Origin: Virgibacillus proomii
GTDB taxonomy: Bacteria > Bacillota > Bacilli > Bacillales > Amphibacillaceae
Length of the DNA stretch: 64,000 bases
Direction: 5' to 3'
NCBI RefSeq assembly: GCF_018916875.1
Contig: NZ_JAHLNO010000019.1
Span: forward strand, 62,001 to 126,000
In this document: in pieces, positions 25,342 to 34,865 of the stretch
Layout of the letters: every line of letters begins with the position of its first letter
Position numbering within the stretch: position 1 is the stretch's first letter
The notes under the pieces: model-generated
Told to the model about the DNA's origin: nothing
The model's database searches: none
The model's input: only the letters and a program-made list of their open reading frames with translations
Position numbers and translations under genes: made by a program

Positions 25342-26775
25342 ATGGAAATGAATAGGCGTTTGCCTACACTTGGAGAGGTTTTGTTTGTACTGATCTCATT
25401 TGTTTTGATTATGTTTTTATTTGTTGTACAGTTTTCAATTCCAATTCAGTTAGGCTTGTTATCAACGTGGTTCATCATTATGCTAGTAGGTTGGAAAATT
25501 GGTTATTCGTATAATGAGATGCAAGAAGGCTTACTTAAGGGGGTATATGATGGTTCAGAAGCAGTGCTGATTCTTATTTCAGTTGGTGCATTAATTGGAA
25601 CATGGATTGCTGGGGGAATTGTTCCAAGTATTATTTACTATGGACTTACAATCATTCATCCGAGCATTTTTTTAGTCGCAGCGTTTATCATTTGTGCGAT
25701 CACATCTATTGCGACTGGTACTTCGTTTGGTTCAGCAGGTACAGCAGGGATTGCGATGATGGGGATAGGAGCAAGCTTTGACTTGCCTTTAGCATTAGTT
25801 GCAGGGGCTGTTGTTTCTGGATGCTATGTAGGGGATAAAATATCACCCTTATCTGACACGACTGTTATGTCAGCCTCCTTATCAAGGGTGAACCTTATTG
25901 AGCATATTAAATCTATGCTTACAGTAAGTGGCCCTGCATTTTTGCTAACAGGCCTTCTATTTTTAATCACTGGTTATTTCTTTTTAGATACCTCTGGAGA
26001 TTTAACCCAAGCAAATGAAACAATGGCTGCACTGAATGAACACTTTTCCATTAGTTGGTATATGTTAATCCCTGCCATTATTGTTATTGGTTTACTGGCC
26101 ATGAAATTACCATCTATTCCCGTTATTTTGTTTGGTGCTTTACTCGGAACAATATGGGCGTATTTGTTTCAGAATATCTCACTATTAGAAGCCTTCAAGA
26201 TTTTGTATCAAGGGGGTGAAATTACATCTGGTGTAGAATTTATTGATAATTTGTTAAACCGTGGTGGCATTGTATTTATGTTTGATGTCATCGTTTTAAT
26301 TATATTTGCACTTGGTGTTGGGGGGTTAATGGAAAAAGTTGGAATCTTACAAGCGATTTGCCTAAGGATGTTACGTTGGGCAGATAACGCCGGTAAAACA
26401 ACAATAACGACTATATTATCTGGATTTTTTGGTAATTTCTTTGGTGGTGCTGCATATGTTTCGATTATTACTGCAAGTAAAATTACCGAGGAGAATTATG
26501 ATCGTTTAAATATTGATCGTCGAGTGTTATCTAGAAATACAGAGGCAGGTGGCACAATGACGACGCCCATGGTTCCGTGGTCAGATGGCGGTGTGTTTAT
26601 GGCAACAACCCTTGGGGTGACAACATTAGCTTATCTCCCATTTCTATGGTTTAACTTAATCGTTATTTTGATCACGATATTATATGGATTTACCAATACG
26701 TTTATTTGGTATACCAAAAAGAATGTTGACTCAAAAACAAACCGATTGGATACAAAACAAGCTGAAAGCCTATAA
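25342..26775 (+). CDS. NhaC-family sodium antiporter/transporter
   Basis: A 477-residue membrane protein with about eleven to twelve hydrophobic segments. The family's central signature is present as GTSFGSAGTAGIAMMGIGAS (near 133-152), followed by YVGDKISPLSDTTVMSA, both typical of Na+/H+ antiporter NhaC homologues. Members of this group in amino-acid catabolic operons probably move the substrate itself (for example malate/lactate or amino-acid exchange), so uptake of hydroxyproline or export of a product is a reasonable inference. It sits mid-operon between the epimerase paralogue and the deaminase. An ATG at 25348 is an alternative start. Confidence 0.8.
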   Translation: MEMNRRLPTLGEVLFVLISFVLIMFLFVVQFSIPIQLGLLSTWFIIMLVGWKIGYSYNEMQEGLLKGVYDGSEAVLILISVGALIGTWIAGGIVPSIIYYGLTIIHPSIFLVAAFIICAITSIATGTSFGSAGTAGIAMMGIGASFDLPLALVAGAVVSGCYVGDKISPLSDTTVMSASLSRVNLIEHIKSMLTVSGPAFLLTGLLFLITGYFFLDTSGDLTQANETMAALNEHFSISWYMLIPAIIVIGLLAMKLPSIPVILFGALLGTIWAYLFQNISLLEAFKILYQGGEITSGVEFIDNLLNRGGIVFMFDVIVLIIFALGVGGLMEKVGILQAICLRMLRWADNAGKTTITTILSGFFGNFFGGAAYVSIITASKITEENYDRLNIDRRVLSRNTEAGGTMTTPMVPWSDGGVFMATTLGVTTLAYLPFLWFNLIVILITILYGFTNTFIWYTKKNVDSKTNRLDTKQAESL

Positions 26776-26834
26776 TTTATGTTTAAAAAAAGCAAAAAAG
26801 GATTAAGGTCTTCTAAGACATCCGTACTTCTTTT

Positions 26835-26862
26835 TTGACAAATAACTATAAATTTTATAACA
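26835..26862 (+). promoter_or_regulatory. Possible internal sigma-A promoter before the deaminase
   Basis: TTGACA (26835-26840) is perfect; a -10-like ATAACA/TATAAC follows after 15-16 bases. It lies 25-50 bp before the next start, in the 111-bp gap after the transporter, so the last two genes may also be transcribed separately. Confidence 0.35.
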
Positions 26863-26886
26863 GAAAAATTAGAGGAGGAAGTAAAA

Positions 26887-27783
26887 ATGAAACAATTGGA
26901 AGGTGCATTTCCTGTACTCGTTACACCAATGTTTGAAAGCGAGGAGGTGAATGTTGACGGTTTAAAATCCAATATTGAACATTTTATTAAACAGGGTGTA
27001 GCAGGATTAGTCGTTAACGGAAGCACAGGAGAATTTGCTAGCTTGGAAAATCTGGAAAAACTACATTTAATGGAAGTAGCTGTTGAACAAGTAGCTGGCA
27101 GAGTTCCTTTAATTGTTGGAACGGCTGCAGAGACAACAAAAGATGCGATTATGTATACACAATATGCTGAAAAAACAGGAGCAGATGCAGCTTTACTAAT
27201 TAATTCGTATTATGCACATCCGAAAGATGCAGAGATTTATGAACATTTTAAAGCCGTAGCGAATTCTGTGAAGTTTCCAATCATGATTTATAATAATCCG
27301 TTTACATCAGGTGTTGATATTGGAACAGAAACGATCTTACAAGTGGGGCGTGACGTCGAAAATATTACCCATATTAAAGAATCGAGTGGGGAAATTCGGA
27401 AAGTGCGTGATATTTCAAGACAAGGAAAAGGCCATATTAAAACGTTCTGTGGTGCCGATGATCTAGTGTTAGAGTCTTTATTAGTCGGAGCAACAGGTTG
27501 GATTTCTGTAGCGGGCAATATTGTTCCAAGATTAGCTACCGATTTATTTAATAGTGTACAACAGGGAGAATTGGAGAAGGCTTGGCATTATTACGACCAA
27601 ATCCTTCCGTTATGCAATTTTTTGGAAGGTTCAGGGAAATATGTACAGATTGTGAAGCGGGCGATGGATTTGCAGGGACTTGCGGGAGGACCATCAAGAA
27701 AACCACGATTACCTTTAAATCCGCAAGAAGAAGAGATGTTAAAAGATATTTTGCAGCAGCTTGAGCAATATGTAGTAATATAA
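26887..27783 (+). CDS. DapA-family lyase: pyrroline-4-hydroxy-2-carboxylate deaminase (putative)
   Basis: A 298-residue protein of the dihydrodipicolinate synthase/N-acetylneuraminate lyase family with the Schiff-base Lys164 (THIKESSGE), catalytic Tyr135 (IMIYNNP) and GSTGE loop (45-49). In hydroxyproline clusters this family member deaminates delta-1-pyrroline-4-hydroxy-2-carboxylate to 2-oxoglutarate semialdehyde. Dihydrodipicolinate synthase itself is less likely given the neighbours. AGAGGAGG precedes the ATG, and the aldehyde dehydrogenase follows after 26 bp. Confidence 0.85.
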   Translation: MKQLEGAFPVLVTPMFESEEVNVDGLKSNIEHFIKQGVAGLVVNGSTGEFASLENLEKLHLMEVAVEQVAGRVPLIVGTAAETTKDAIMYTQYAEKTGADAALLINSYYAHPKDAEIYEHFKAVANSVKFPIMIYNNPFTSGVDIGTETILQVGRDVENITHIKESSGEIRKVRDISRQGKGHIKTFCGADDLVLESLLVGATGWISVAGNIVPRLATDLFNSVQQGELEKAWHYYDQILPLCNFLEGSGKYVQIVKRAMDLQGLAGGPSRKPRLPLNPQEEEMLKDILQQLEQYVVI

Positions 27784-27809
27784 AAAATAAATGAGAGGAG
27801 AATAGTCGT

Positions 27810-29294
27810 ATGGTTACATCGCAAATGGAGTTAAAGCCGAATGTAAAAGCCTTTTTAGATCAAGAGGTTGGATTATATATTAATGGAGAGTATACATCTG
27901 CAAAAAGCGGTCAAACATTCCCGGTGTACAATCCTGCTACGGAAGAGGTTTTAGCTGAAGTTAGTGAAGCGCAAGCAGAGGATGTTGATCTGGCTGTGTA
28001 CGCAGCTAGGCAGGCATTTGAAGGAGGAGAATGGCCCAAATTATCAGCTGCGGAACGCTCGCATTTAATATATAAATTCGCTGACTTATTGGAAGCACAT
28101 AAAGAAGAATTAGCACAATTAGAAACACTTGATAATGGGAAGCCTTACCAAGTTGCGCTAGAGGATGACATTGCCGGTACGATAGAACATTTTCGTTATT
28201 ACGCTGGGTGGGCAACCAAAGTTTTAGGACAAACCGTTCCTATTTCTCCAGACTATTTAAATTATACAATCCATGAACCTGTTGGCGTAGTAGGGCAAAT
28301 TATTCCTTGGAACTTTCCAATATTGATGGCTTCATGGAAATTGGGAGCTGCTTTAGCCACTGGTTGTACATCTGTATTAAAGCCTGCAGAACAAACACCA
28401 CTTTCTTTATTATATGTGGCTCGCTTATTGGAGGAAGCTGGCTTTCCAAAGGGAGTTGTTAATATTGTTCCTGGATATGGTGAAGTTGCAGGTGAAGCAA
28501 TTGTAACCCATCCAGGAATTGATAAATTAGCATTTACAGGGTCTACGAGTGTTGGAAAATCAATTATGCGTAAGGCTGCAGAGCAAATAAAGGATGTGAC
28601 ACTGGAATTAGGGGGGAAATCACCAAATCTAATTTTAGAAGATGCAAATATTGACAAAGCAATTGAAGGTGCGTTTGATGGAATTATGTACAATCACGGG
28701 CAAAATTGTAGTGCTACATCCCGTGTCTATGTGTACAGGAAACATTATGATCGTGTTGTTGAAGCGTTAGTCGAGCGTGCAAATGCAACAAAACTCGGTA
28801 ACGGGATGGCAGCAGGTACGGATATGGGACCACTTGTTTCAAAAGAACAATTCGATCGAGTGCTTAATTATATTGAAATTGGCAAAGAAGAAGGAGCTAA
28901 ATTAGTAGCTGGTGGTGAAAGAGCAGGAGATAAAGGATATTTTGTTAAGCCGACGGTGTTTGCAGATGTTGAAGATGATATGCGGATTGCAAGAGAAGAA
29001 ATATTTGGTCCTGTTGTTGCAGTCTTTTCATTTGATACGACAGAGGAAGCAATTAGAAGAGCCAACGATAGTGAATATGGTTTAGCAGCTGCGGTATGGA
29101 CTGAAAATATCCGAACTGGACACCAAGTAGCCAGAAGATTAAAGGCTGGGACAGTATGGATTAACGACTGTAATCAGGAAAATCCCGCTGCTGCATTTGG
29201 AGGGTATAAACAGTCAGGTATTGGTAGAGAAATGGGGAATTATGCACTCGACAATTATACTGAGGTCAAAAGTGTTTGGGTGAATTTACAATAA
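27810..29294 (+). CDS. Aldehyde dehydrogenase: 2-oxoglutarate semialdehyde dehydrogenase (putative)
   Basis: A 494-residue NAD(P)-dependent aldehyde dehydrogenase with all standard motifs: IIPWNFPILMASWK, the FTGSTSVGKS cofactor loop, LELGGKSPN with the general-base Glu, and the catalytic Cys in NHGQNCSATSR (near 300). It would oxidise 2-oxoglutarate semialdehyde to 2-oxoglutarate, the final step of hydroxyproline catabolism. The substrate is assigned by operon context; by itself the sequence is close to general betaine- or aliphatic-aldehyde dehydrogenases. GAGAGGAGA precedes the ATG and a strong terminator follows. Confidence 0.85.
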   Translation: MVTSQMELKPNVKAFLDQEVGLYINGEYTSAKSGQTFPVYNPATEEVLAEVSEAQAEDVDLAVYAARQAFEGGEWPKLSAAERSHLIYKFADLLEAHKEELAQLETLDNGKPYQVALEDDIAGTIEHFRYYAGWATKVLGQTVPISPDYLNYTIHEPVGVVGQIIPWNFPILMASWKLGAALATGCTSVLKPAEQTPLSLLYVARLLEEAGFPKGVVNIVPGYGEVAGEAIVTHPGIDKLAFTGSTSVGKSIMRKAAEQIKDVTLELGGKSPNLILEDANIDKAIEGAFDGIMYNHGQNCSATSRVYVYRKHYDRVVEALVERANATKLGNGMAAGTDMGPLVSKEQFDRVLNYIEIGKEEGAKLVAGGERAGDKGYFVKPTVFADVEDDMRIAREEIFGPVVAVFSFDTTEEAIRRANDSEYGLAAAVWTENIRTGHQVARRLKAGTVWINDCNQENPAAAFGGYKQSGIGREMGNYALDNYTEVKSVWVNLQ

Positions 29295-29335
29295 GGATAA
29301 GAGGAAGACCTTGATTTAGTTTAAGAGAGATATGT

Positions 29336-29377
29336 ATGAACCATACATCTTGGTGACATGTATGGTTCATTTTTTTC
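29336..29377 (+). terminator. Intrinsic terminator of the hydroxyproline operon
   Basis: ATGAACCATACAT (29336-29348) pairs with ATGTATGGTTCAT (29358-29370), then TTTTTT. It lies 40 bp after the dehydrogenase stop. A family A repeat begins in its T-tract. Confidence 0.9.
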
Positions 29378-29636
29378 CCCGCATGTAAGGTGCTGTAAAA
29401 CTTCCCACTTCAGGGATCAAAAGGCAGAACAAAAAGTTTAAGCGGGAGATAACGGCACCTAAATGCACGATTCGTTCGCATCAGGTAGGATGTTGACCTG
29501 AGGAGGCGTTTCAAGCGATACCTCGCACAGAGAAAAAGTGTTCTTCTTTTTCAAGCACGCCTACGATCCTAGCCTTTGATCTACTATTTCAAAAAGGGAT
29601 GAAAGAAAACCATCACGGATTGAAGCTTCACTTTAT
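29373..29636 (+). repeat. TTTAT repeat (family A), extended copy
   Basis: Starts in the terminator T-tract as TTTTTCCCCGCATGTAAGG and ends GAAGCTTCACTTTAT at 29636. It carries the left hairpin and one internal module (GAGAAAAAGTGTTCTTCTTT...) like those at 21608-21768. The 29637-29946 stretch beyond is AT-rich and without a gene; it contains two similar AATATACT-containing segments (near 29770 and 29840). Confidence 0.75.
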
Positions 29637-29946
29637 TTAAGTCAAACAAGTTTTATACATTTTCTTGCGCATATATTATCATAAGGTTACATTTTGATTC
29701 AACCTCTTCCTAATATTTGGAAGATGGTTGGTCTTTTAAAGGTAATTACAAATTATTAAATAACCAAAACATAACAATATACTATTATTTTGATCATATA
29801 TTGAAAATTTAGCTCCATCATAAAACCAAATAATAGCAATATACTTAAGTTTTTATAAAAAATTAGCGATAAAACAGCGTTATTTTGTGAGATATTGAAC
29901 AAGATTGCAAAAGTAAAATGGCGCTTAGTAAGCTAAAATAATACTT

Positions 29947-29976
29947 AGTTAACGCTTTCAATATAGTTTGTATAAT
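29947..29976 (+). promoter_or_regulatory. iolE promoter with overlapping cre site
   Basis: AGTTAACGCTTTCAA (29947-29961) is the exact reverse complement of the cre at 6255-6269. It covers a -35-like TTAACG (29949-29954); TATAAT follows at 29971-29976 after 16 bases. Binding of CcpA here would block RNA polymerase. Confidence 0.7.
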
Positions 29977-30005
29977 ATCCGAAAAAATAACGGAGGTAAT
30001 GTCTA

Positions 30006-30902
30006 ATGGCTAAAGATGCAAATATTATATTTGGGATTGCTCCTATCGGATGGAGAAATGATGGTATCCCTGAGATAGGAAAAGAAAACACCTACAGACA
30101 AATCCTAAGCGAAGCTAAGCTTGCTGATTTTGAAGGAACAGAGATCGGTGGTTGCTATCCAACCGATCCGGAAGAATTAAATAAAGAATTAAAGTTACGA
30201 GATATGAGACTAGTTGGTCAATGGTTCTCAGCTTATATTATCCGTGATGGCATTGAAGCGGCTTGCAAAGAGTTTGAAAAACACTGTGCGTTTTTAGAAG
30301 CTGTTCATGCAGATATTGCAGTTGTTTCCGAACAAACATACAGTATTCAAGGTACAGAGAAATGCGTTTATACAGAAAAACCGTATTTTACAGATGAAGA
30401 ATGGAAGCAGCTTGCAGAAGGTTTAAATAAATTCGGTGAAATCGCTTTATCACATAATCTAAAATGTTGTTTCCATCACCATATGGGCACAGGGGTACAA
30501 ACATTGGAAGAAGTGGATCGCTTAATGGAAATGACAGATCCTAGCAAAGTTTTCTTGCTTTATGATACTGGTCATATCTTTGTATCTGACGGTGATTCAA
30601 TGGCTTTACTTAAAAAGCATTTTGACCGGATTGAGCATGTACACTTTAAAGATGTTCGAGTAGAAAAACTAAAAGAATGCCGGGAGCAACATAGATCTTT
30701 CTTAGGATCCTTCCTACACGGAATGTTTACTGTTCCTGGAGATGGAGACATTGATTTTAAACCTATTTTTGCTTACCTTGTTGAACATGGTTATAAAGGT
30801 TGGGTAGTAATTGAAGCTGAGCAAGACCCTAAGATTGCTAATCCATTAGAGTATGCCCAAAAAGGTCGCCAGTATATTGAACAAGAATTGGTTATAAAAT
30901 AA
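30006..30902 (+). CDS. iolE: Inosose dehydratase
   Basis: A 298-residue TIM-barrel protein of the IolE family. It dehydrates 2-keto-myo-inositol (scyllo-inosose) to 3D-(3,5/4)-trihydroxycyclohexane-1,2-dione, the IolD substrate. Family signatures are strong throughout: [67 protein letters not shown] and VIEAEQDP. Metal ligands are expected among the Glu, Asp and His residues of these motifs. CGGAGG precedes the ATG. It is 14 kb away from iolD, next to iolG, under its own cre-controlled promoter. Confidence 0.95.
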   Translation: MAKDANIIFGIAPIGWRNDGIPEIGKENTYRQILSEAKLADFEGTEIGGCYPTDPEELNKELKLRDMRLVGQWFSAYIIRDGIEAACKEFEKHCAFLEAVHADIAVVSEQTYSIQGTEKCVYTEKPYFTDEEWKQLAEGLNKFGEIALSHNLKCCFHHHMGTGVQTLEEVDRLMEMTDPSKVFLLYDTGHIFVSDGDSMALLKKHFDRIEHVHFKDVRVEKLKECREQHRSFLGSFLHGMFTVPGDGDIDFKPIFAYLVEHGYKGWVVIEAEQDPKIANPLEYAQKGRQYIEQELVIK

Positions 30903-30925
30903 AAATTTATTTGGAGGAATTTATT

Positions 30926-31948
30926 ATGACATTAAAAGCTGGAATTGTAGGAATTGGATTTATTGGATCGGATCATTTACGCCGTTTGGCTCATGTAATA
31001 GCTGGAGTAGAAGTAGTTGCAGTTTGTGATATTGTTCCAGGAAAAGCACAAGCAGCATTAGATGAATTCGGAATCGAAGCAAAAGATTATGCGGATTATC
31101 ATGATTTAATTGCTGATCCAGAGGTAGAAGTAGTCATTATTACTGCCTCTAATGAAGCACATGCTGATATAGCAGTAGCTGCTTTAGAAGCTAATAAGTA
31201 TGTATTCTGTGAAAAACCATTAGCGTTAAATGCAGATGATTGTTTACGAGTGATGGAAGCTGAACAAAAAAACGGCAAGAAAATGCTTCAAGTTGGGTTT
31301 ATGCGCCGCTACGATGCTGGCTATGTCAAATTGAAAGAAATTGTATCTAGCGGAGAAATTGGTGAACCATTAATGCTTCATTGCAGACATTATAATGCAA
31401 GCTGTGTTCCTGAATATAAAACAGCACAAGCAATCTATGAAACATTGATTCACGAAATTGATGTACTACATTGGTTGTTAGATGATGATTATGAGGATGT
31501 AAAAGTATACTTCCCTCGTAAGTCTAAATATGCAACTAGTGATAATGGAAATTTAAAAGATCCACAAGTCATTGTAATGCAAACCTCTAAAGGTGTTAAC
31601 ATTGTAGTAGAAGTATTTGTTAATGCAAAATATGGATACGATATTCATTGTGATATAACCGGTGAACTTGGAATGGCTGAACTTCCTAGTCCGGCAAGTG
31701 TAGCCGTTCGTAAGGATGCAAAATACAGTACAGATATTCTTGTCGATTGGAAAGAACGTTTTATCGAAGCTTATGATGTAGAGTTTCAAGACTTCTTTGA
31801 TCGCCTGAATAAAGGGGAAGCGCCAGCAGGACCAACATCATGGGACGGTTATCTTGCAGCAATTACATCCGATGCTTGTGTGAAATCTCAAGAATCTGGT
31901 AAAACAGAAAAAGTAGAAGGTGCGAAAAAACCTGCATTCTATAATTAA
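30926..31948 (+). CDS. iolG: myo-Inositol 2-dehydrogenase
   Basis: A 340-residue Gfo/Idh/MocA-family dehydrogenase. The NAD Rossmann motif is GIVGIGFIGSDH at the N-terminus, the catalytic lysine lies in FCEKPLAL (near 96), and the HEIDVLHWL segment (near 176) carries the conserved Asp and His. QVGFMRRYDAGY is characteristic of IolG. It oxidises myo-inositol to scyllo-inosose, the first step of the route; the iolE partner directly precedes it. The start at 30926 follows GGAGGAA. A 14-bp-stem terminator ends the iolE-iolG transcript. Confidence 0.92.
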   Translation: MTLKAGIVGIGFIGSDHLRRLAHVIAGVEVVAVCDIVPGKAQAALDEFGIEAKDYADYHDLIADPEVEVVIITASNEAHADIAVAALEANKYVFCEKPLALNADDCLRVMEAEQKNGKKMLQVGFMRRYDAGYVKLKEIVSSGEIGEPLMLHCRHYNASCVPEYKTAQAIYETLIHEIDVLHWLLDDDYEDVKVYFPRKSKYATSDNGNLKDPQVIVMQTSKGVNIVVEVFVNAKYGYDIHCDITGELGMAELPSPASVAVRKDAKYSTDILVDWKERFIEAYDVEFQDFFDRLNKGEAPAGPTSWDGYLAAITSDACVKSQESGKTEKVEGAKKPAFYN

Positions 31949-31960
31949 TTGGTTGGATAG

Positions 31961-31999
31961 CAAAAGGTAATAGGTGTTTTTGTAACCTATTACCTTTTG
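31961..31999 (+). terminator. Terminator of iolEG
   Basis: CAAAAGGTAATAGG (31961-31974) pairs perfectly with CCTATTACCTTTTG (31986-31999). The embedded CCTTTTG gives only a short T-tract, but the stem is long and the position is right. Confidence 0.75.
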
Positions 32000-32106
32000 A
32001 TAGTTAAAAGTGGACGATCAACAGCATTGCTTAAAATGACAGACCGAATTATACCGCATATATACTGTGAAAATTTACACTGAAGTTCATTTCGTACTGT
32101 GAAATT

Positions 32107-32399
32107 TTTATCTTCGTGTAGATGGCAGTCTCCTTGAAAAGTGTTTTACTTTTCAAGGACAAGGAAAGTTGCTTGAATAAGCATTGCACGCAGAAAAAGC
32201 GTTCTTCTTTTTCAAGGAGAAAAGCACTCCTTGGATGAAGTTTCACTTTATCCCGCATATAAGGTGCCGTAAGACTACCACTTCAAGATTATAGAGAATA
32301 CGGAGAAGTCTAAATTGGAGATAACGGTACCTAAATGCCCGAGTGGTTCATCTAGCATTCCTTGGGAAAATCGTTCCATGAAATGAAGTTTTACTTTAT
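32107..32399 (+). repeat. Two joined TTTAT repeats (family A)
   Basis: Copy one, 32107-32251, lacks the usual left hairpin and instead contains the hairpin CCTTGAAAAG / CTTTTCAAGG and one GAAAAAG...CTTTTTC module. Copy two, 32247-32399, is a standard 153-bp element. They share the TTTAT at 32247-32251. Confidence 0.8.
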
Positions 32400-32478
32400 C
32401 GCTTCAGAAGTTCTGCCGTTTGTACGTCGCTACTTGCACCTATGTTTTTGTTATAAATAGAGAGGAAGTGATTGTTTG

Positions 32479-33807
32479 ATGAAAGGAACAGCGTACTTTT
32501 CAGACGTGGACCAGCAATTTAAGAAAGTAACAGTAGATTTCAAACAAAGAGAGACAGACAATAACCAAGTATTAAAGGTCTTTTCAGATAAAACAAGACA
32601 AAAAGTTTATGGGTTTGGTAGCTCCTTTACGGAGGCAAGTGGTTCTGTATACAATAAAATGCCTGATTCTCTCAAACAAGCTTTCATAGACATTTGTTTT
32701 GGAGAAATTGGAAATAGATACAATTTAGTAAGAATGCCAATTCAAAGCTGTGATTTTTCATTAGGAAATTATGCATATTTAGAAAATGAAGAGGATTTAC
32801 AACAAAGTAAAGTTAACTTTGACCGGGATAAAGAGAATATTATCCCTGTTGCCAGGGATGCGGTTGCCGCTAATCCGGAAACCATTTTTATGGCATCTCC
32901 TTGGAGTCCGCCTGCTTTTATGAAAACGAATAATAGTATGAATGGGGGCGGGTATTTAAAAGAGGAGTATTATGAAGACTGGGCAAATTTAATCAAACTG
33001 TATCTGGATATATATAAAGAAAATGGCATTAATGTGCAAAAGCTTTCGGTACAAAATGAGCCTGTAGCAGTTAAACAATGGGATTCTTGTCTTTATACGA
33101 ATGAACAGGAGGCTTATTTCGCTGTGAAAGTATTGAAGAAAATTCTTTCTGTATCAGGATATGATCATATAGAGCTTTATATTTGGGATCATGATAAAGA
33201 TGGGTTAATTGAATGGGTCGATCAAACCTTCCGTAACTCCGAGTATCGTAACGCAATTGATGGGATAGCTTTTCACTGGTATACAGGCGATCATTTTGAA
33301 CAAATTACCTACTTGGCAAATGCCTATCCGGAAAAGGATCTATTGTTTACTGAAGGCTGTGTGCCACTTGAAGGATTTGATCATAATACGCAAGAAAAAC
33401 ACGGGAAAGTATATATTCACGATCTAATTGGAAATTTTAAACATGGAATGAATGCGTTTATTGATTGGAATATTCTCCTCGATATTGATGGCGGACCAAA
33501 TCATATGGGAAATACTTGTGAAGCACCAATTCAGTATGATGGTGATAATCAAAAACTTCATGTTAATCTTTCTTATTATTACATTGGGCATTTTAGTCGA
33601 TTTGTTCAAAAAGGTGCTCATGTAATATATTCGTCTACGTATGATCAGTCCATTGAGCAAGTAGCATTTATCAACCCTGAAGGTGAAAAAGTATTAGTAG
33701 CCTACAATGCCTCTGATGATTCTAAAGCATTTCGAGTAATAGATAAAGATGTAGAAACGTCTATCGAATTAGTGGCTAAACAAGCAGTAACATTAATATG
33801 GGAATAG
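32479..33807 (+). CDS. Glycoside hydrolase family 30 (glucosylceramidase-like)
   Basis: A 442-residue GH30 enzyme: a TIM-barrel with a C-terminal beta domain (from about 380). The acid/base Glu194 is in SVQNEP and the nucleophile Glu292 in FTEGC. The N-terminal YGFGSSFTEASG motif is typical. There is no signal peptide, so it is cytoplasmic and would act on an imported beta-glucoside or related glycoside. The ATG at 32479 follows GAGGAAGTG. It is followed after 16 bp by an iolI pseudogene and then an AraC regulator, which suggests that a former small inositol- or glycoside-related operon has decayed. Confidence 0.9.
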   Translation: MKGTAYFSDVDQQFKKVTVDFKQRETDNNQVLKVFSDKTRQKVYGFGSSFTEASGSVYNKMPDSLKQAFIDICFGEIGNRYNLVRMPIQSCDFSLGNYAYLENEEDLQQSKVNFDRDKENIIPVARDAVAANPETIFMASPWSPPAFMKTNNSMNGGGYLKEEYYEDWANLIKLYLDIYKENGINVQKLSVQNEPVAVKQWDSCLYTNEQEAYFAVKVLKKILSVSGYDHIELYIWDHDKDGLIEWVDQTFRNSEYRNAIDGIAFHWYTGDHFEQITYLANAYPEKDLLFTEGCVPLEGFDHNTQEKHGKVYIHDLIGNFKHGMNAFIDWNILLDIDGGPNHMGNTCEAPIQYDGDNQKLHVNLSYYYIGHFSRFVQKGAHVIYSSTYDQSIEQVAFINPEGEKVLVAYNASDDSKAFRVIDKDVETSIELVAKQAVTLIWE

Positions 33808-33823
33808 TAAGGAAGGAGAGATA

Positions 33824-34647
33824 ATGAAATTAGGCTTTAATCAAGCAACCTGTATGAAAAATTCTAATTTGTATAATGATGATTACTGGCGGAAAAATAC
33901 GGTTATGATTTTATAGAGATTCGTATCGATATGTTAAGAGACTATCTGTAGAAACACTCTATAGCGGATTTGAAAAAATTCTTTACCAAAAGTCATCTTC
34001 AGCCCATTGGATACAACTCCATTGAAGACATAAACTTTTATGAAAAAAAATCCTGGCAAGTAATCCATGATGATGTTGCTTTTGCTTGTCAAGTAAGTCA
34101 AGAAATTGGTGGAGAATTTATAGTTGTAGTACCTACAATAAAAGATGGAGTTATATGGAATAACGAAGAAGTCTTTGAAAACAGTGTAAAGGTCTTAAAC
34201 CAAATTGCCGATCAAGTTTCACCTTATGGACTTAAGGTAGCTTTTGAGCCTATTGGAAGTCAAAATTGTTGTGTGCGAAGTTTAGATAAAGCATATGCCA
34301 TTGTAGAGGCAGTAAACAAAAAAAACGTAGGTTTGGTCATTGATGCGTTTAATCTTTATTTATATGATTAATGGAAAGATATAGATGTATTGGATAAAAT
34401 ACCGCTTGATAAGATCTTTATTTATCATATTGATGATGCGGATGATCTGCCAATAGAGGTGCTTGATCATTGTCATCGTTTATTTCCAGGTAATGGTGTG
34501 ATTGAATTGGAGAAAATTAGTAAAGCTTTAAAAGATAAGGGATTTGCAGGCATTTGTTCCTTGGAATTGTTTAACCCAGATTATTGGATGCTTTCTCCTG
34601 AACATGTATTTCAAATTGGTGCAGAGAAGAGCAGAAAGTATCTTTAA
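33824..34647 (+). pseudogene. iolI: iolI-like sugar isomerase, disrupted
   Basis: Pieces in two frames together cover a full IolI (inosose isomerase, about 275 residues): MKLGFNQATCMKNSNL at the start, YGYDFIEIRIDMLRDYL after a one-base frameshift near 33890, a TAG (33949-33951), then a long stretch with VVVPTIKDGV and VGLVIDAFN, a TAA near 34369, and the C-terminal half with KIFIYHIDDADDLPIEVL and LELFNPDYW. One frameshift and two in-frame stops rule out a functional product. IolI interconverts inososes in D-chiro-inositol use, so that branch is probably lost here. Confidence 0.85.
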
Positions 34648-34865
34648 AAGGTGGTGGTTTAAATAAGTCCGTTAAAAAGAGTACGTGAGTTTTTCGATGG
34701 TTTGTTAGAGGATCTATTGTTTTTTAAGTACAATTTTTCCGCTTGAAAAGACATGACGTCTCGGACTTTCTAGACGGACTTTACAGATAGTGTACAGTGT
34801 ACGAATGGTTCATCATTAGTTAAAATGATAGTAAATGACAATGTACCTATAAAAGTGGTGAGGAA

